Source: Plicaturopsis crispa FD-325 SS-3 (lineage: Eukaryota; Basidiomycota; Agaricomycetes; Amylocorticiales; Amylocorticiaceae). From it: a stretch of DNA of 64,000 nucleotides. Within the stretch, counting starts at the first letter, position 1, and each line of letters starts with the position of its first letter. The translations under genes were made by a program, and so were the position numbers. The notes under the pieces are model-generated. The model saw only the letters and a list, made by a program, of their open reading frames with translations, searched no databases and was not told where the DNA came from. This document shows, piece by piece, positions 1 to 10,610 of this stretch. The stretch lies in the NCBI GenBank assembly GCA_000827205.1, contig KN832560.1, positions 1,702,320 through 1,766,319 of the forward strand. The letters are read 5' to 3'.

Positions 1-1
1 T

Positions 2-412
2 CTCGCAAAGGGGATGTATGGCTCATGGGAACGCCTCGGCGATATTTCTGCGGCCATTAATCACATCCAGCGGGTCAAGAAACAGGTCGGATCTGCCCTT
101 GGTGCAAAATATCACGGACGATCCCATACCACCCCCGACACATCAGCATCAGTGTGGAAAGTGTTTCACAAGGTGCAGGAGCTCAATCTCCTCAAATTCG
201 ATGCTGACCGCGATGGAAACGATGCCACTAAAGCGACGGTCGACATCTTGAAGTCCGGGGAGCAGAAACTCAAGAGCTCGACGCTCGGAACATTCAATAA
301 AAAACTCAAAGCGTTCCACACAGGTGTCAGCATTGATGATAACGAGACGGATGAGCTGCCAGCAGTTGCAATCAACGTCGCGAGCAATGACGAAGTACTC
401 TCGGAGGCGTAG
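2..412 (+). CDS. DUF6589-like protein, C-terminal fragment (5' end outside window)
   Basis: The frame is open from base 2 and ends at TAG 410-412, giving about 136 residues; the first in-window ATG (14) is internal. The start reads LAKGMYGSWERLGDISAAI, followed by a helical segment and an acidic tail. This resembles the C-terminus of the large Agaricomycete proteins annotated as DUF6589, usually several hundred residues long and often multi-copy. The family's function is unknown to me, and the assignment is from memory of the motif rather than a search. No intron is visible in the fragment. The next 2 kb carries no gene. Confidence 0.55.
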   Translation, partial: LAKGMYGSWERLGDISAAINHIQRVKKQVGSALGAKYHGRSHTTPDTSASVWKVFHKVQELNLLKFDADRDGNDATKATVDILKSGEQKLKSSTLGTFNKKLKAFHTGVSIDDNETDELPAVAINVASNDEVLSEA

Positions 413-2559
413 TAAATATCACAGGAGTGGCACTAGCTTGTAGTAACTATTATCTTGATCATCCTCAAAGATGCTTGCGTAACAAGTGGGGGCTCATTTG
501 CTAAGGTATAATGGATGAGGAATTGTAGTCTTCTGTATCAAATGGAGCTGCCTGCACGATATCGTATGCCTATCCGCGAGCCTTCGGTCAAGACGGACAC
601 TTCACTACCAGTGTACCACAGCGGACGCCGCCCGCGTGTAATCACGTGGTCCTGGTTGAGGGTAGGTTTTCCTGTATAATCCAAATCGAGACGTTTGTCG
701 CGGTCAGCCAAATTAGAACTCAGATCGGCCAGTCTGGATATCGACGCTTGCTCATTATCCAGAGTGGTCACCAGTCTACTTTTTTGCGAGCGCAGCGAGC
801 AATTATTCGCTAAAGGACTGAACCTCGCAGACAAACAAGTGCAAATTCTACTGTGCAGTGGCTGAACCAAGTTTTGGCAGGGGAGACTTTTAATCGGCCT
901 CAAACACGCACAGTTCTGCACCTTTTCCCTTGAATTTTGCATGAGGCGCTGGCGTAGGCTTATAGCTATCCACAGATACCAGCACCTTGAGATACATGAA
1001 GGATAACATAGGTTTTGAGCCTCCTCTTTGAAATTCTACCCACAAAGAAAGCCGAGTTCCGACTGCGCGAGCACCGGCGCGTCTCGCGGATCCATATTAC
1101 GGTATCCGCGCGAAACTTTGATTGAAATCACACAAGAGCTTTCCGCGCCGTTTCCACAATCCTTTTAGTCTCTCCTAGACAGACTACAACAGTCGTACCT
1201 CCATTCTGAAGTCTGTTACTTATCGCGCCCCGGGCATGCGGAGGTCGGGTTGTTACATAATCTCCCCAATGCGGACGCACTTAGGCGCGTCGCGTCTGTT
1301 GTGCCCACCGCCTGTATTCTCTGTTTTACATGGCTTTGCTGCGCGTTTTCTACAAATACTACGCGTCTGTACCCCTCTGCACCCCCTGCGATACATTTCG
1401 GATAAATATGGTCAATTCGAACCCCCACAAACGATTGTATAGCACGGGCGCAAACCGTTTTTCCGCTTCGCAATCCGCAACCTCTGGCATCAACACAGCA
1501 CATTCCTCCCAGCCTCGCCTTCGTGCCTGTTCGATAAAGCAGACCATGCTATGCAGCTCATTTCCAAGGACTTAACCGCTCCAGGAATCGCTTGAGCGCG
1601 ATCTAGCGTTCTCGTCCGCTGTTCCTTATGGCGACATCCGTTTTGCGTACCCTGTGCTTTCGATTTATCTCCTGAAAAACTAGTATGGGGGACGCGAATA
1701 CCGCTCATTTGCCATCACTGGTCGCGGTGACTGCCAGTATGTCTTCATTGTCCAATATCCGAGCTACAAGATCTAAGTAGTTGCCAGTCATAAAGTCCAT
1801 CAGGCCAGTCAGCTACCTGAGCCTTGATTATACACTGTATAGTAGTCCTGCCAAGTTGGCCCTTCCATTTGTGGCGAGCCATTAGGGTATCGAGAGCATA
1901 CAAAGCACGGTATAGCGAGAGGCGAGCGTACGGACATGGTGCAGACGCGTCTGACGGGTACGATAGGGGTGTTCTGCTTTTGGGACTTTACGTAATAACC
2001 CGACCTTCCTATGCATGGGGGCGCGATAGCTACAGGACTACAATCCTTTGGCTTTGCGGTGTATTCGAGTTTCACGCCGATTTCAACACCAACTTCGTCA
2101 ACTTCAGGTTGTTTTCGTCCCGTCCCGCGTTGCCCTCCTCTTCAAATTTCCTTGGACAGTACTGGCAGCAAATATAGCCCAGAAAGCCGTGCAGATGTAC
2201 GTCGTGAGCAAATGTGTATCAGGCCGGAGGCTGTCACTGCAACGATTCGCGTCCACATGCAGATTCTTATGCAGGCGACTGCGGCAGGCCCTGCGCGCTT
2301 TCTTTCGTCGTCCCAGTAATTATACTGGCCAGCATCGGGAGGTGTTTAGCCTACCGTAGATGCTTGTCAAATCCAGTGCGTCCTAGCTTAGATTCACCTC
2401 TGATCCCTGGCTCTGCGTCTGAACAAGACTAGTGGAATGAAGCCGAGCACTATACTATGCAGGTGCGTTGCATCTACTAAACCCATTGGATCATCACCGT
2501 TTCAACTCACATCGACTTAGATTTGGTTGCCGATTGCAATAAATTTAATAGGCAGAAAT
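413..2559. other. Intergenic stretch without a supportable gene
   Basis: Short reading frames exist on both strands, the longest 134 codons at 538-942 minus, but none shows a recognisable domain, a codon pattern like the neighbouring genes, or a joinable exon series. Composition is close to 50% GC, lower than in the genes. A small inverted repeat with 7-bp arms (CGCGGAT/ATCCGCG) lies near 1087-1112. It may contain decayed repeat sequence. Confidence 0.5.
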
Positions 2560-2899
2560 GTGTCCCTTTGATTGAGGTGTACACCGGCGGTGACGGCCAT
2601 GCGTGTACTTGGGCCGAAGTGCTCGTAAAGTCGACATATTTATCCACCACTGGTCGTCTCAGATATGTCCATGACGCATGTAGCCAGTGCAAGCGTCTAC
2701 TTGCGGGGTCGCTTGTCGAAATCAGCAAAACGTCAGCGCCTTTCCCAATGTGCAAGCCCGCTCGCACAAACCAGCCCGCGTACTCCCCCGAGCTCAGACC
2801 CATCGTTGTCCGTGCTTTGGCCGTCCATGCAGGTGCGCCGTATCAGTATCTTCTGCGTCGACCCTGTTTACAACGGCTTCTATTTCCCCGGATGGTAAT

Positions 2900-3180
2900 A
2901 ATCTCTTTGTTCCCTTTGGCTCGTTCCTCGGGTTCTGTGGACAAAACGGACAAAGCGAGCGCCCACAAACTGTCTCAGAATATCGAGGTTAGGCGATAGC
3001 CCCTGAGTAACCGTGTATATAAGGCTGCCCTCCTCCCTCCAACTCTACTACCACTGCTTTCTTTCCTCCCCTCATCTCCTCCCCGGTCAAGTCTTGTCTC
3101 TTCTGCTTTCGTGTATCCTGGCTTGCGCTCTCTCTGGGTCACTCGTTTAGGATCTCTACAACAGGTGAGTTATTTTGTGG
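2900..3180 (+). promoter_or_regulatory. Promoter-like block and donor-like motif of repeat unit A
   Basis: Conserved parts are: the words GTGGACAAA and CCCACAA; GCCCCTGAGT; TATATAAG at 3016-3023 (TTTAAA or TTAAAA in most other copies); about 40 bp later a pyrimidine tract containing CCACTGCTTTCTTTCCTCC; then ACAGGTGAGTTAT near 3167. Equivalent blocks occur in B (about 5690-5950), C (32770-33060, minus), D (35220-35510, minus), E (44415-44700, minus), F (53470-53750) and G (56300-56520, which lacks the donor-like motif). The spacing resembles a fungal core promoter, pyrimidine-rich start region, short first exon and 5' splice site. Transcription is inferred. Confidence 0.5.
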
Positions 3181-3299
3181 CGTTTGCGGTGGCGTCGCGC
3201 TGAATGGCTGGTACACCCGTTAGGACGGCCGACTGTGCGATGCCGCACAAGACGGTGAAGACCTTGGACTTCAAGACCCTGCGCTACAGGACCTCAAGA

Positions 3300-3965
3300 C
3301 TTCAAGATCTCGCGCTCCCATCCCAAGTAGGCTCTGGTGAAGGCAAGACCGTCGGAGCGGGCGGCGCGTGGATTTATTGGACGACTTCGGACTGGCCTCA
3401 AGACTGCAAGACGGCGCTCCCATCCCTATATTGTGGGCTCTGGTGAAGGCAAGACCGTCGGAGCGGGCGGCACGTGGACATCGACGACGCTGCAAGACGT
3501 CAAGACTTCAAGTCCCCGCGCTCCCATCCCAATTATGTGGGCTCTGGTCGTTGGAGCGGACGGCAATTCTGGATCCCTGGACGACGCTCGACCGCCCCAC
3601 AAAACGGTGAAGACCGTGGACCTCAAGACGGCGCCCCCATCCCAATTTTGTGGGCTCTGTTCAAGGCAAGACCGTTGGAGCGGACGGCGTGCGGATTTCT
3701 TGGACGACTTCGGGCTGGCCTCAATACTTCAACACGGCGCTCCCATCCCAGTCATGTGGGCTCTGGTCAAGGCAAGTCCGTCGGAGCGGGCGGCACGTGG
3801 ATTTTGACTTCGGAATGGCCCTTCAAGACCTCAAGACGGTGTGGTGCGCTCCCATCTCTGGTGAAGGCAAGTCCGTTGGAGCGGGCGGCGCGTGGTTCCC
3901 CTGGACGACCTCCAATTGGCCTCAAGACCGCAAGACGGCGCCCCCATCCCAGGTTATGCGGGCGG
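3300..3965 (+). repeat. ~105-bp GC-rich minisatellite in repeat unit A
   Basis: About six units plus a partial one, spaced 103-110 bp, each carrying a version of CTCTGGTGAAGGCAAGACCG followed by TCGGAGCGGGCGGC, CTCCCATCCC and CAAGAC words. All three forward frames are partly open because of composition, and the reading frame shifts from unit to unit, so it is not a coding repeat. The same unit occurs about four times in D, eight in E, one to two in C, F and G, and as a remnant in B. Confidence 0.85.
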
Positions 3966-4704
3966 CACCTCTGGCTCTCTAGGCTCTTCTCTGGCTCTCA
4001 ACACCTCAACACTTTGGCCGTGCTCGTTTTCTGCATCTTGGCGACTCTCGTGGGCTGGCCGGTACTGATTTTGTTCTGGGCTCGGCAGCGAACCTTGGCG
4101 ACCTCCTCGCTGGACATATTCAACTTTTTCGGCGACATCTTCAGTGGCTGGCCGCTTGCTCTTGTACTAGGCGACGTTACTGTGCGTTTCTCTGGCACCG
4201 TCTGACTGGCTTCTCTGGGCGATATCCAGCATCAAGGTGGCGCGTTCGCCATAGAACCAAACTCACACGCATCGGTACGGCGGTCACATTTTTTGTCGAC
4301 GCAACGCTATGAGACTAATATACTTCTTACAGAACAACGACGACCCCTTGTCTACGTCGTGGTGAGTCGTCCTTTCCTCCTTCGTGACTCCCCGGCGCGT
4401 TGCTCCGTTTATATGTACGCCGGTGAGTACTGCACTTAGTATCACTCGCTGTCACCATTTTATGCCCAGCTTCAGGAGTGTCTCTCCGCTCCGCGGTCGG
4501 CTATTCCGCGCATGACTGTGTGGACCGTGGTGAGTGGTCGCATGCCTTCTCGACATTCATCCCTCCTTGTCCAGGTCATCACCACAATTCCCCACCCTCG
4601 CTATACAAGCCTGCTAACGTGCGTTCCCAACCTTTCTGGCACCGTTTGCTGACTGCCCGGACTTTACGTTGGATGCTATATCTGTTCCGTTGTCCCTTCC
4701 TTTA

Positions 4705-4880
4705 TAGCTCTCGCCCTGTTCCTTCTTCCTCGGTGCATTGGTGAACGCATCGCAGGAGAAGGAACACGACGACTTTGCCGCTGCACTCCTGGCTTGGTCG
4801 TCGAGGGCAACTCCTTTTTTCTTTTTGCTGGCCGTGTCATTCCCATCAGTCGATGTGCGAAGACGCGCCCAGCAAATGGA
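4705..4880 (+). repeat. Conserved 3' hairpin domain of repeat unit A
   Basis: Three consecutive inverted repeats are present. Hairpin 1: 4718-4736 with 4747-4765 (18 bp, two single-base bulges, 10-nt loop). Hairpin 2: 4767-4774 with 4796-4803 (CGACGACT against GGTCGTCG). Hairpin 3: 4824-4831 with 4869-4876 (TTTGCTGG against CCAGCAAA). A T-rich run (4814-4826) separates stems 2 and 3. This is the best conserved part of the family. Structure is read from sequence; expression is unknown. Confidence 0.65.
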
Positions 4881-5030
4881 AATCACGGATCATCTCAGTT
4901 GTTACTCGCTTGCTTCGAAGCTTTCTGTATGCCTCTCCGATATATCGTACTGTGTATTAGCTGTGGTACCGGTCTCTTTTGAGTGCCTTTCGTGTAACCT
5001 TGCGCTTGACTTTTACTTTTCGGCAGGCTT

Positions 5031-7290
5031 GGTGGCTGGCCTATGTTTGTGCGTGCTTGGCTACAGCCTCTCGTTCGTTGCTCCTCTTCGCAACGTAAAA
5101 AAACTTGGTTGTGATCCTGAGCTCCAGAGGCACTGCATATGTGGCTGCCTACAGTATCTCCTGAGTGCGCATATGCACTGGTACGTCACGGTTTCTCCAA
5201 TAATTTGGAAAGTTTATATGAAGTTGACGTTGTCATAGTAGATGCCCTGCAGAGTCACGAGTCTGCACCCTTTGAAAGCTTTACGCCGCATACGAACTGC
5301 TTTCCAAATACATATATTGTTTGCATGTAGGCTGTCTGAGCTGCGTGGACAGCTCTCTGCGCGCTTCTGTGTACGTGAAATGGACGGTGCGTATGGACGT
5401 CGGCTTGGTATGGCGTACTTATCACCATCACGGACCCATGTTCGCATACTCTATATGCATTTGGTGCGCAATCCAAAATATGCATGCGATGGCAAGCGCA
5501 AGTACCAGAGGCCGCAGTGCGTCTGTGTATCACGCTGTATATCGACTTCCGGGTCTCAAACGGTCAAATTGCCGAAGTGCAGCTTTGACCATCGTTCACG
5601 GTGCGTCGTCCTCGAGGTTGCCTATCGACCCTGTTAATGCGTCCTTCTATTTCCAAAGATAGTATTATGTCCACATATGCATGTGGCAATGCTCGCATTG
5701 TCCCTTTCGGACTGTGGACAAAGGGTGCGCCCACAACTTGTCTCGGAATTTCGCAGTCAGCCGAAAGCCCCTAAGTGCCCACCTTAAAAGCGCTGCCCTC
5801 CAGTCAAATTCGTCCACCACTGCTCTCTTTCCTCCCCCATCTTCTCCCAGTCTTCTCTTGTCTTCTCTAGTTTTGCTGTGGATTTTCTCAATCTACTTGG
5901 GTCATCTCTTACGACGTCCGACAGAGTACCTACATCAGGTGAGTTATCTTGTGGCGTTTGCCGTGGCATCGTGCTAAATGGTCAGTACATCGTTCAGGAT
6001 GCCCGACTTTGCGATGCCACACAAGACGGTGAGAAATTTGGATATGAAGGCCGCGTTCCCAATCCGCGGAGGGTCTAGTCTTCACAGCGGGCGCTACTCG
6101 TGGATCCTTACTCGGCACTCTGGAAACATCTCAAGATGATCGTCTGTGCTATGTCTCGTCTGGATCTGGATCTAGGCGACTTTCGTAGGCTACATTTCTG
6201 GCCCTTCCGCAAATTTCTCACTGTCGACTTCTTCTCGATTTCTTCCGTGTGGCGCTCTTACTGGCGACATCTCAAAAGGCTCTCGTTTCTGTCTCTCCTC
6301 TAGTCTGCACAATGGTTCCATCTCTGGTGGTGCCTTCTTGCTTTCGTCCTTACTCATCTCAAGGTGCCCTCGTTGTGTTTGTCTTCTGCATTTACTAGGC
6401 GAGTCTCGTACACTCCATCCTTTTCTGCGGCAACGGCTTGGGAGGCTTTGGCGACTCTGCTACAGTTCCCTATCCTCGCGTCTATTCTCTTCGAGCTCTC
6501 GGCGACTTTGCTTTCGGGCTGGTTCTGGTTCTAAATTTCCTTCTCTGGCCTACGCGACAGTCTTCGGCGATTTTCTTTCTTTCTGGAAACACTTGCTTGC
6601 TTTCGTCTTTACTTTGGCCTACTTTCTTGGACGACATAAGAGGTCGCTCTGGCTAGGTCCCTTTTCGATTCAGGCGACATACTGGGCGATTTCGACCACA
6701 AGGCGACAAGGTTGACGACGTCGACGGCATCCGAAATGTCTCATGGGGACGTTGTTGTGAGTCATCCCTGCCTCTCTTCTTGACTGATGGGTCCTTTGCC
6801 TTCGCGCCCATATAGAGACGAGCACTGCGTTATCTAATTCGTTTTCTGCGACGCAATACGTGAGTTTTCACCAGGTGAGTGCCCTGCATTAAAGCGTCCG
6901 ATTGCTCAACTTCTACCCACTCTGCCTGCTTGATCCCGTGCATGACATCGTACGTTCCACATGCTCTTTCGTTACTGAACATTCTTTTTGTAGGCCATCT
7001 ATCTCTGATACGCGATCATACTTCGGTACGTTCTAGAATTGTCCGCACCCGTTTGCTGAACGCCGGACTTCGTCGGATGCGCCTGAGCATCGCTTCTGTC
7101 GTTCTTTTCTTTACAGCTCTCGCCCTGTTCCTTTTGCCTCGGCGCATTGGTGGCCGCGCCGCAGGAGAAGGAACACGATGACCTTGTCGCTGCACTCTTG
7201 GCTTGGTCGTCGAGGGCACCTCTTTTTTTCTTTTTGCTGTCCGGGTCATTCCCATCAGTCGATGGCGAAGACACGTCTAGCAAATGGGAA
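5031..7290 (+). repeat. Repeat unit B (second of pair A-B)
   Basis: Begins with the unit-start motif (ATGTTTGTGCGTGCTTGGCT, near 5040, followed by CTCTCGTTCGTTGCTCC) that also starts C, E, F and G. About 700 bp later come the promoter-like block (TTAAAAGCGCTGCCCTCC near 5786) and ATCAGGTGAGTTATC near 5935. The 105-bp minisatellite is reduced to a remnant (about 6030-6090). The centre is made of the second decayed repeat (GGCGACATCTC, CTCTCGT words). It ends with the hairpin domain 7115-7288, 345 bp upstream of the RAD7 start codon and on the same strand. Confidence 0.75.
7115..7288 (+). repeat. Conserved 3' hairpin domain of repeat unit B
   Basis: Hairpin 1 arms are 7127-7145 and 7156-7174. 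Its apical part reads CGGCGC/GCGCCG where most copies read CGGTGC/GCACCG, so both sides of one pair changed together. Hairpin 2 is 7176-7183 with 7205-7212 (one G-T wobble). Hairpin 3 is 7233-7240 with 7277-7284, with a wobble and one terminal mismatch. Confidence 0.65.
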
Positions 7291-7633
7291 GAATGCTTTC
7301 ACGGTGTCTAAAAAATCTGCAGGATCTGCAAAGCCTTTCATATCATATATGTCGGTATACGATTGGTTCACTACATTAGTACACCGACTCGGACTGAGTG
7401 TAGCTCGAGCCGTAGTCCAGCCACTTTTCGTCTCCTCATGTGAACCTGGTGACCTTCCCTTTTGGGCTTTTTTTTGCCGACATTCTATTCCCACGGTCCT
7501 TAGTCGCGGTCGCGCAACGCGTCAATTAGCGCTCTTGTCCTCTCAGGCTCTCACTTCATACCGATAGAACTGGCACTGGATATCTCCTCAAACTGCTGTT
7601 GCATACTCTCACAATCTTTATCGTGTCATAAGT

Positions 7634-9867
7634 ATGAGCCGCAACAATGTCAGAGGGCCTAGCTCTGCACTGACAGAGTTCCTTAGAGTAAGTGGCATCT
7701 GCAATGGACGTTGGACTACATTGATGGGGCTTGTTACTTGTACAGGAGCAAGGTATCTCGCACACAACGATAGCACGTCGCGTAGAAACTCGGGCACAGA
7801 ACGACAATGCGCCTGTTGCAGGACCTAGTAATGCGGGGCAAGAGGACGCTGAAGAGGACGACGACGAAGGTGCCGATGAAGACGCGCCGGGGCCGTCTCG
7901 TCGTACCCGCAAGCGAAACAGGGTAAGACTTCGAACGCGTCATCCTTCTACAGATAGCTAACGTACTGTTTGTGCAGGCTAGTGGCTATGCATCCGATGA
8001 CTTGGACGAACCGGAGGAAGAGGAGAAGCCCGCGCCGAAGAAGCGAAAGCTGAGCAAAGCTGCGCAGGCCAAAGCCACTGCGAAAGAGAAAGAAAACGCG
8101 AAGAAGAAGGCGAAGAAGGGCAAAAAGGATGAAGACGACGATTATGATGAGGATGAGGATGCGTACACTGCCCTTTCCAAATCGACTCGAGTGAACACAG
8201 GGAAGCCCCCTGTGGGCAACTTCGAGACATGCGCCGAATGCGAGAAACAGTTCACTGTGGTATGTCGCTTTGACTCTTTCTTCCCGAATGCGTCTCAATG
8301 TGACTTTGCATCCTATAGACGAAATACACTATCGCAGCGACTCCCGGTCCGGGCTTTCTATGCCATAATTGCGCAAAAAGCAGCGGCACTGATCCTTTCA
8401 AAAAGCCCGCTCTCCCGCGTAAACGCAAGAATCCAAATGAGAAACGCACTGTGGTCAACTTTGAGGAGAAGCGTTTCCCGTCTTTGGCATCCCTCTGCAT
8501 CCAGGTGTGTTCTTCCCTCAACTTCGATACAACGCGTCCGTTCTTACGTCGGACCAACATAGATCATAACTCGCCATATTGACGACGTCGAAGCGCTAGG
8601 GGACATTGGTGCTGTGAACCTCGATGAGATAGCCAAAGCGATTGCTCGTAATCGGAGCCTGTAAGTGTCTCTGCTGGTTGGCACCTTTCTTTTATTGACC
8701 GTATGTCTAGGACTACGGAAAATGCACAGCTCTTTTACGATGTTCAGAACGAGAGACTCACTCTCTACGACTGTACCAGTACGTCGAGCGCTGCGATACC
8801 TTGTTATCCTGGCTCACTGCTTTTCCGTAGAAATAACTGCCCCGGGGCTTTGCACTCTGGCATCCCTGAATCCGAACCTTGTTTCCTTGCGTCTCGACTT
8901 CTGTGGTCTCATGGACGACACTGTCACAACGTCGTGGTGCACGGCGCTGCCGTCTCTCCGGCGTCTCGAGCTCTTGGGGCCTTTCCTCGTCCGCGTCCCC
9001 GGCTGGGTCGCATTCTTCGAAGCACACCCCAAGCTCGAAGGGTTCTTGATCACGCAGAGCCCGCGCTTCAACATGGAGTGCGTCCAGGCCCTCGTCAAGA
9101 ACTGCAAAGGCCTCACGGAACTCCGCCTCAAGGAGGTCGGGGCCATGGAGGACGGGTTCATCACCGAGATCAAGAAGCTCAAGACGAGCATGCGACTGCT
9201 CGACCTGTCCGACCCGACGAACTCGTGCAGCGAAGACATGCTGATCGACTTGATGCGCGCGTTCGGCCCGCACCTCACACACCTCGACCTCTCTGGGCAC
9301 ACGCTCCTCACTGACGCGTTCCTCGACGAGGGCCTGAAGCCCCACACGCGCAGCCTCGCATCTCTGACTCTACGCAACGTGCCTATGCTCACCGATGAGG
9401 GCGTCGGCGCGTTCTTCGACACGTGGTGCGGCGCCGCGACAGCGCGGAAGAAGGCGAACCCGTCGCTCACCACGCTTGACTTCTCGCGCAACCCCGAGCT
9501 GGGCAGCCTCGCGCTGACGGCAATAATGAAGCACTCCGGTGCGTCGCTCACGCGGCTGAATATCAACGGGTGGAAGGGCCCGTCGGAGGCAGCGTTGCGC
9601 GAGATTCCAACACTCGGGAAGATGCTGCAGTCGCTGGATGTGGGCTGGTGTAGAGAGATGGACGATTTCATCATGAAAGATTTGATGGAAAAGTGCCCGC
9701 ATTTGGTAGAGGTCAAGGTTTGGGGATGCAACCATCTCACGCAGAACTGCCCAAAGAAGGTGGGTGACAAAATCCTTGTTTGTACTCAACGACGATAACT
9801 GATAGTACACATCTTTTCGCAGAGAGGCGTAAGTATTTACGGCGTGGAGGCGCAGAACGTGTTGTGA
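7634..9867 (+). CDS. RAD7: RAD7-like nucleotide excision repair protein (leucine-rich repeats)
   Basis: Modelled exons: 7634-7687, 7746-7922, 7978-8259, 8319-8504, 8563-8660, 8711-8778, 8831-9759, 9823-9867; they sum to 612 residues in one frame. The N-terminus NNVRGPSSALTEFLREQGI matches the conserved start of yeast Rad7, which fixes the ATG. Next come an acidic and Lys-rich linker (about 45-150), a CAEC...CHNC pair (C162/C165, C186/C189) that could bind zinc, and about 400 residues of leucine-rich repeats. In yeast, Rad7 with the ATPase Rad16 forms the damage-recognition complex of global genome repair in the nucleus. The 45-nt last exon encodes RGVSIYGVEAQNVL. Identification is from motif and architecture; I am confident. 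Confidence 0.92.
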
Positions 9868-10610
9868 TCTAAGTAGAATGCCTACGCCGGGCGCTGCTAT
9901 CGAATGTTGGTTCGTCAGGTATGCAGATTGCAGTACACCTTTCGTAGCAGCTCCATTGCTTACACGTATATGCCTCCACAGCACTTTTTGAGTTAAATCG
10001 TATGGACGCTCTTCCTTCGTCAATTATAAATATTGCCCGATCCCTTCTACGACGCTGGGAAACGATATAGTAGGTGCGGCCATCGTCAGTCCATGTGTCC
10101 CGCGATATTTATTGCGCTTCCAGGTGTTTTAATGTGGGTGCATATACCGAATATATCATTATTGGTTTCCCCTTGAATGCGCGGAGTGACTTGCTGGTCA
10201 TGCCAATGAGACCAGCATGCAGTTTCATTCAAGCTCCCTTCGTCATTACTGAGGGGAGGTACGATTGCTATTTGTGCGTGTTTGCTATTGGCAGACCTTA
10301 CTGATTCCTAAAGGTCGATTGTCTGCATCTATTTGTTACCGCCAGGAAAGCCTCGGACATGTTAAGCAAGTTGAGAAGGTTAAAGTGGTAGCAGGCCTAG
10401 GAGTGGGTTGTAGGCAACTTTGAACTTTATTACTTGGGATATATATGTCGTGTGCGATTAGGGTGTACATATGCGATCAAGCGAGTATAGGATACCGTGT
10501 TTTGTTATACATGCTATGCAGATACCATTCCGTTCGATTCTTATGAGCGACGGCCACGACGTTCAAGGGGACGTAGCCAGCGACGTCCAAGGCGACGCGG
10601 CCAGCGACGA
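9868..10610. other. Intergenic, 3' flanks of convergent genes
   Basis: Lies between the RAD7 stop and the stop of the minus-strand gene at 10611. An AT-rich TTATAAATATT occurs near 10023, but no downstream frame looks like a gene. It probably holds the 3' UTRs of both genes. Confidence 0.5.

Larger units (their letters stand above)
2560..5030 (+). repeat. Repeat unit A of a non-coding ~2.5 kb family (first of pair A-B)
   Basis: Homology to unit D (minus, near 35.84 kb) begins at about 2560, roughly 456 bp upstream of a TATA-like TATATAAG at 3016-3023. In order: leader, promoter-like block (about 2900-3060), donor-like motif CAGGTGAGTTAT near 3168, a 105-bp minisatellite (3300-3965), a second decayed repeat rich in GGCGAC and CTCTC words, several GGTGAGT-bearing segments (about 4360-4640), a conserved hairpin domain (4705-4880) and a trailing 150 bp. 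No frame stays coherent across the minisatellite. The body matches unit D closely by eye. The 5' limit is approximate. Confidence 0.8.

Noticed and set aside
1087-1112. Short inverted repeat CGCGGAT...ATCCGCG
   Set aside because: Seven-base arms occur by chance in this much GC-rich sequence; no flanking element.
3337-4205. Long frames over the minisatellite encoding repeated GSGEGKTVGAGG, resembling a nucleotide-binding loop
   Set aside because: The spacing does not fit the GxxxxGK(S/T) rule, the frame changes between units and copies, and all three frames are partly open because of GC-rich composition.
8814-9770. 318-codon minus-strand frame
   Set aside because: Antisense shadow of the leucine-rich-repeat exon of RAD7.
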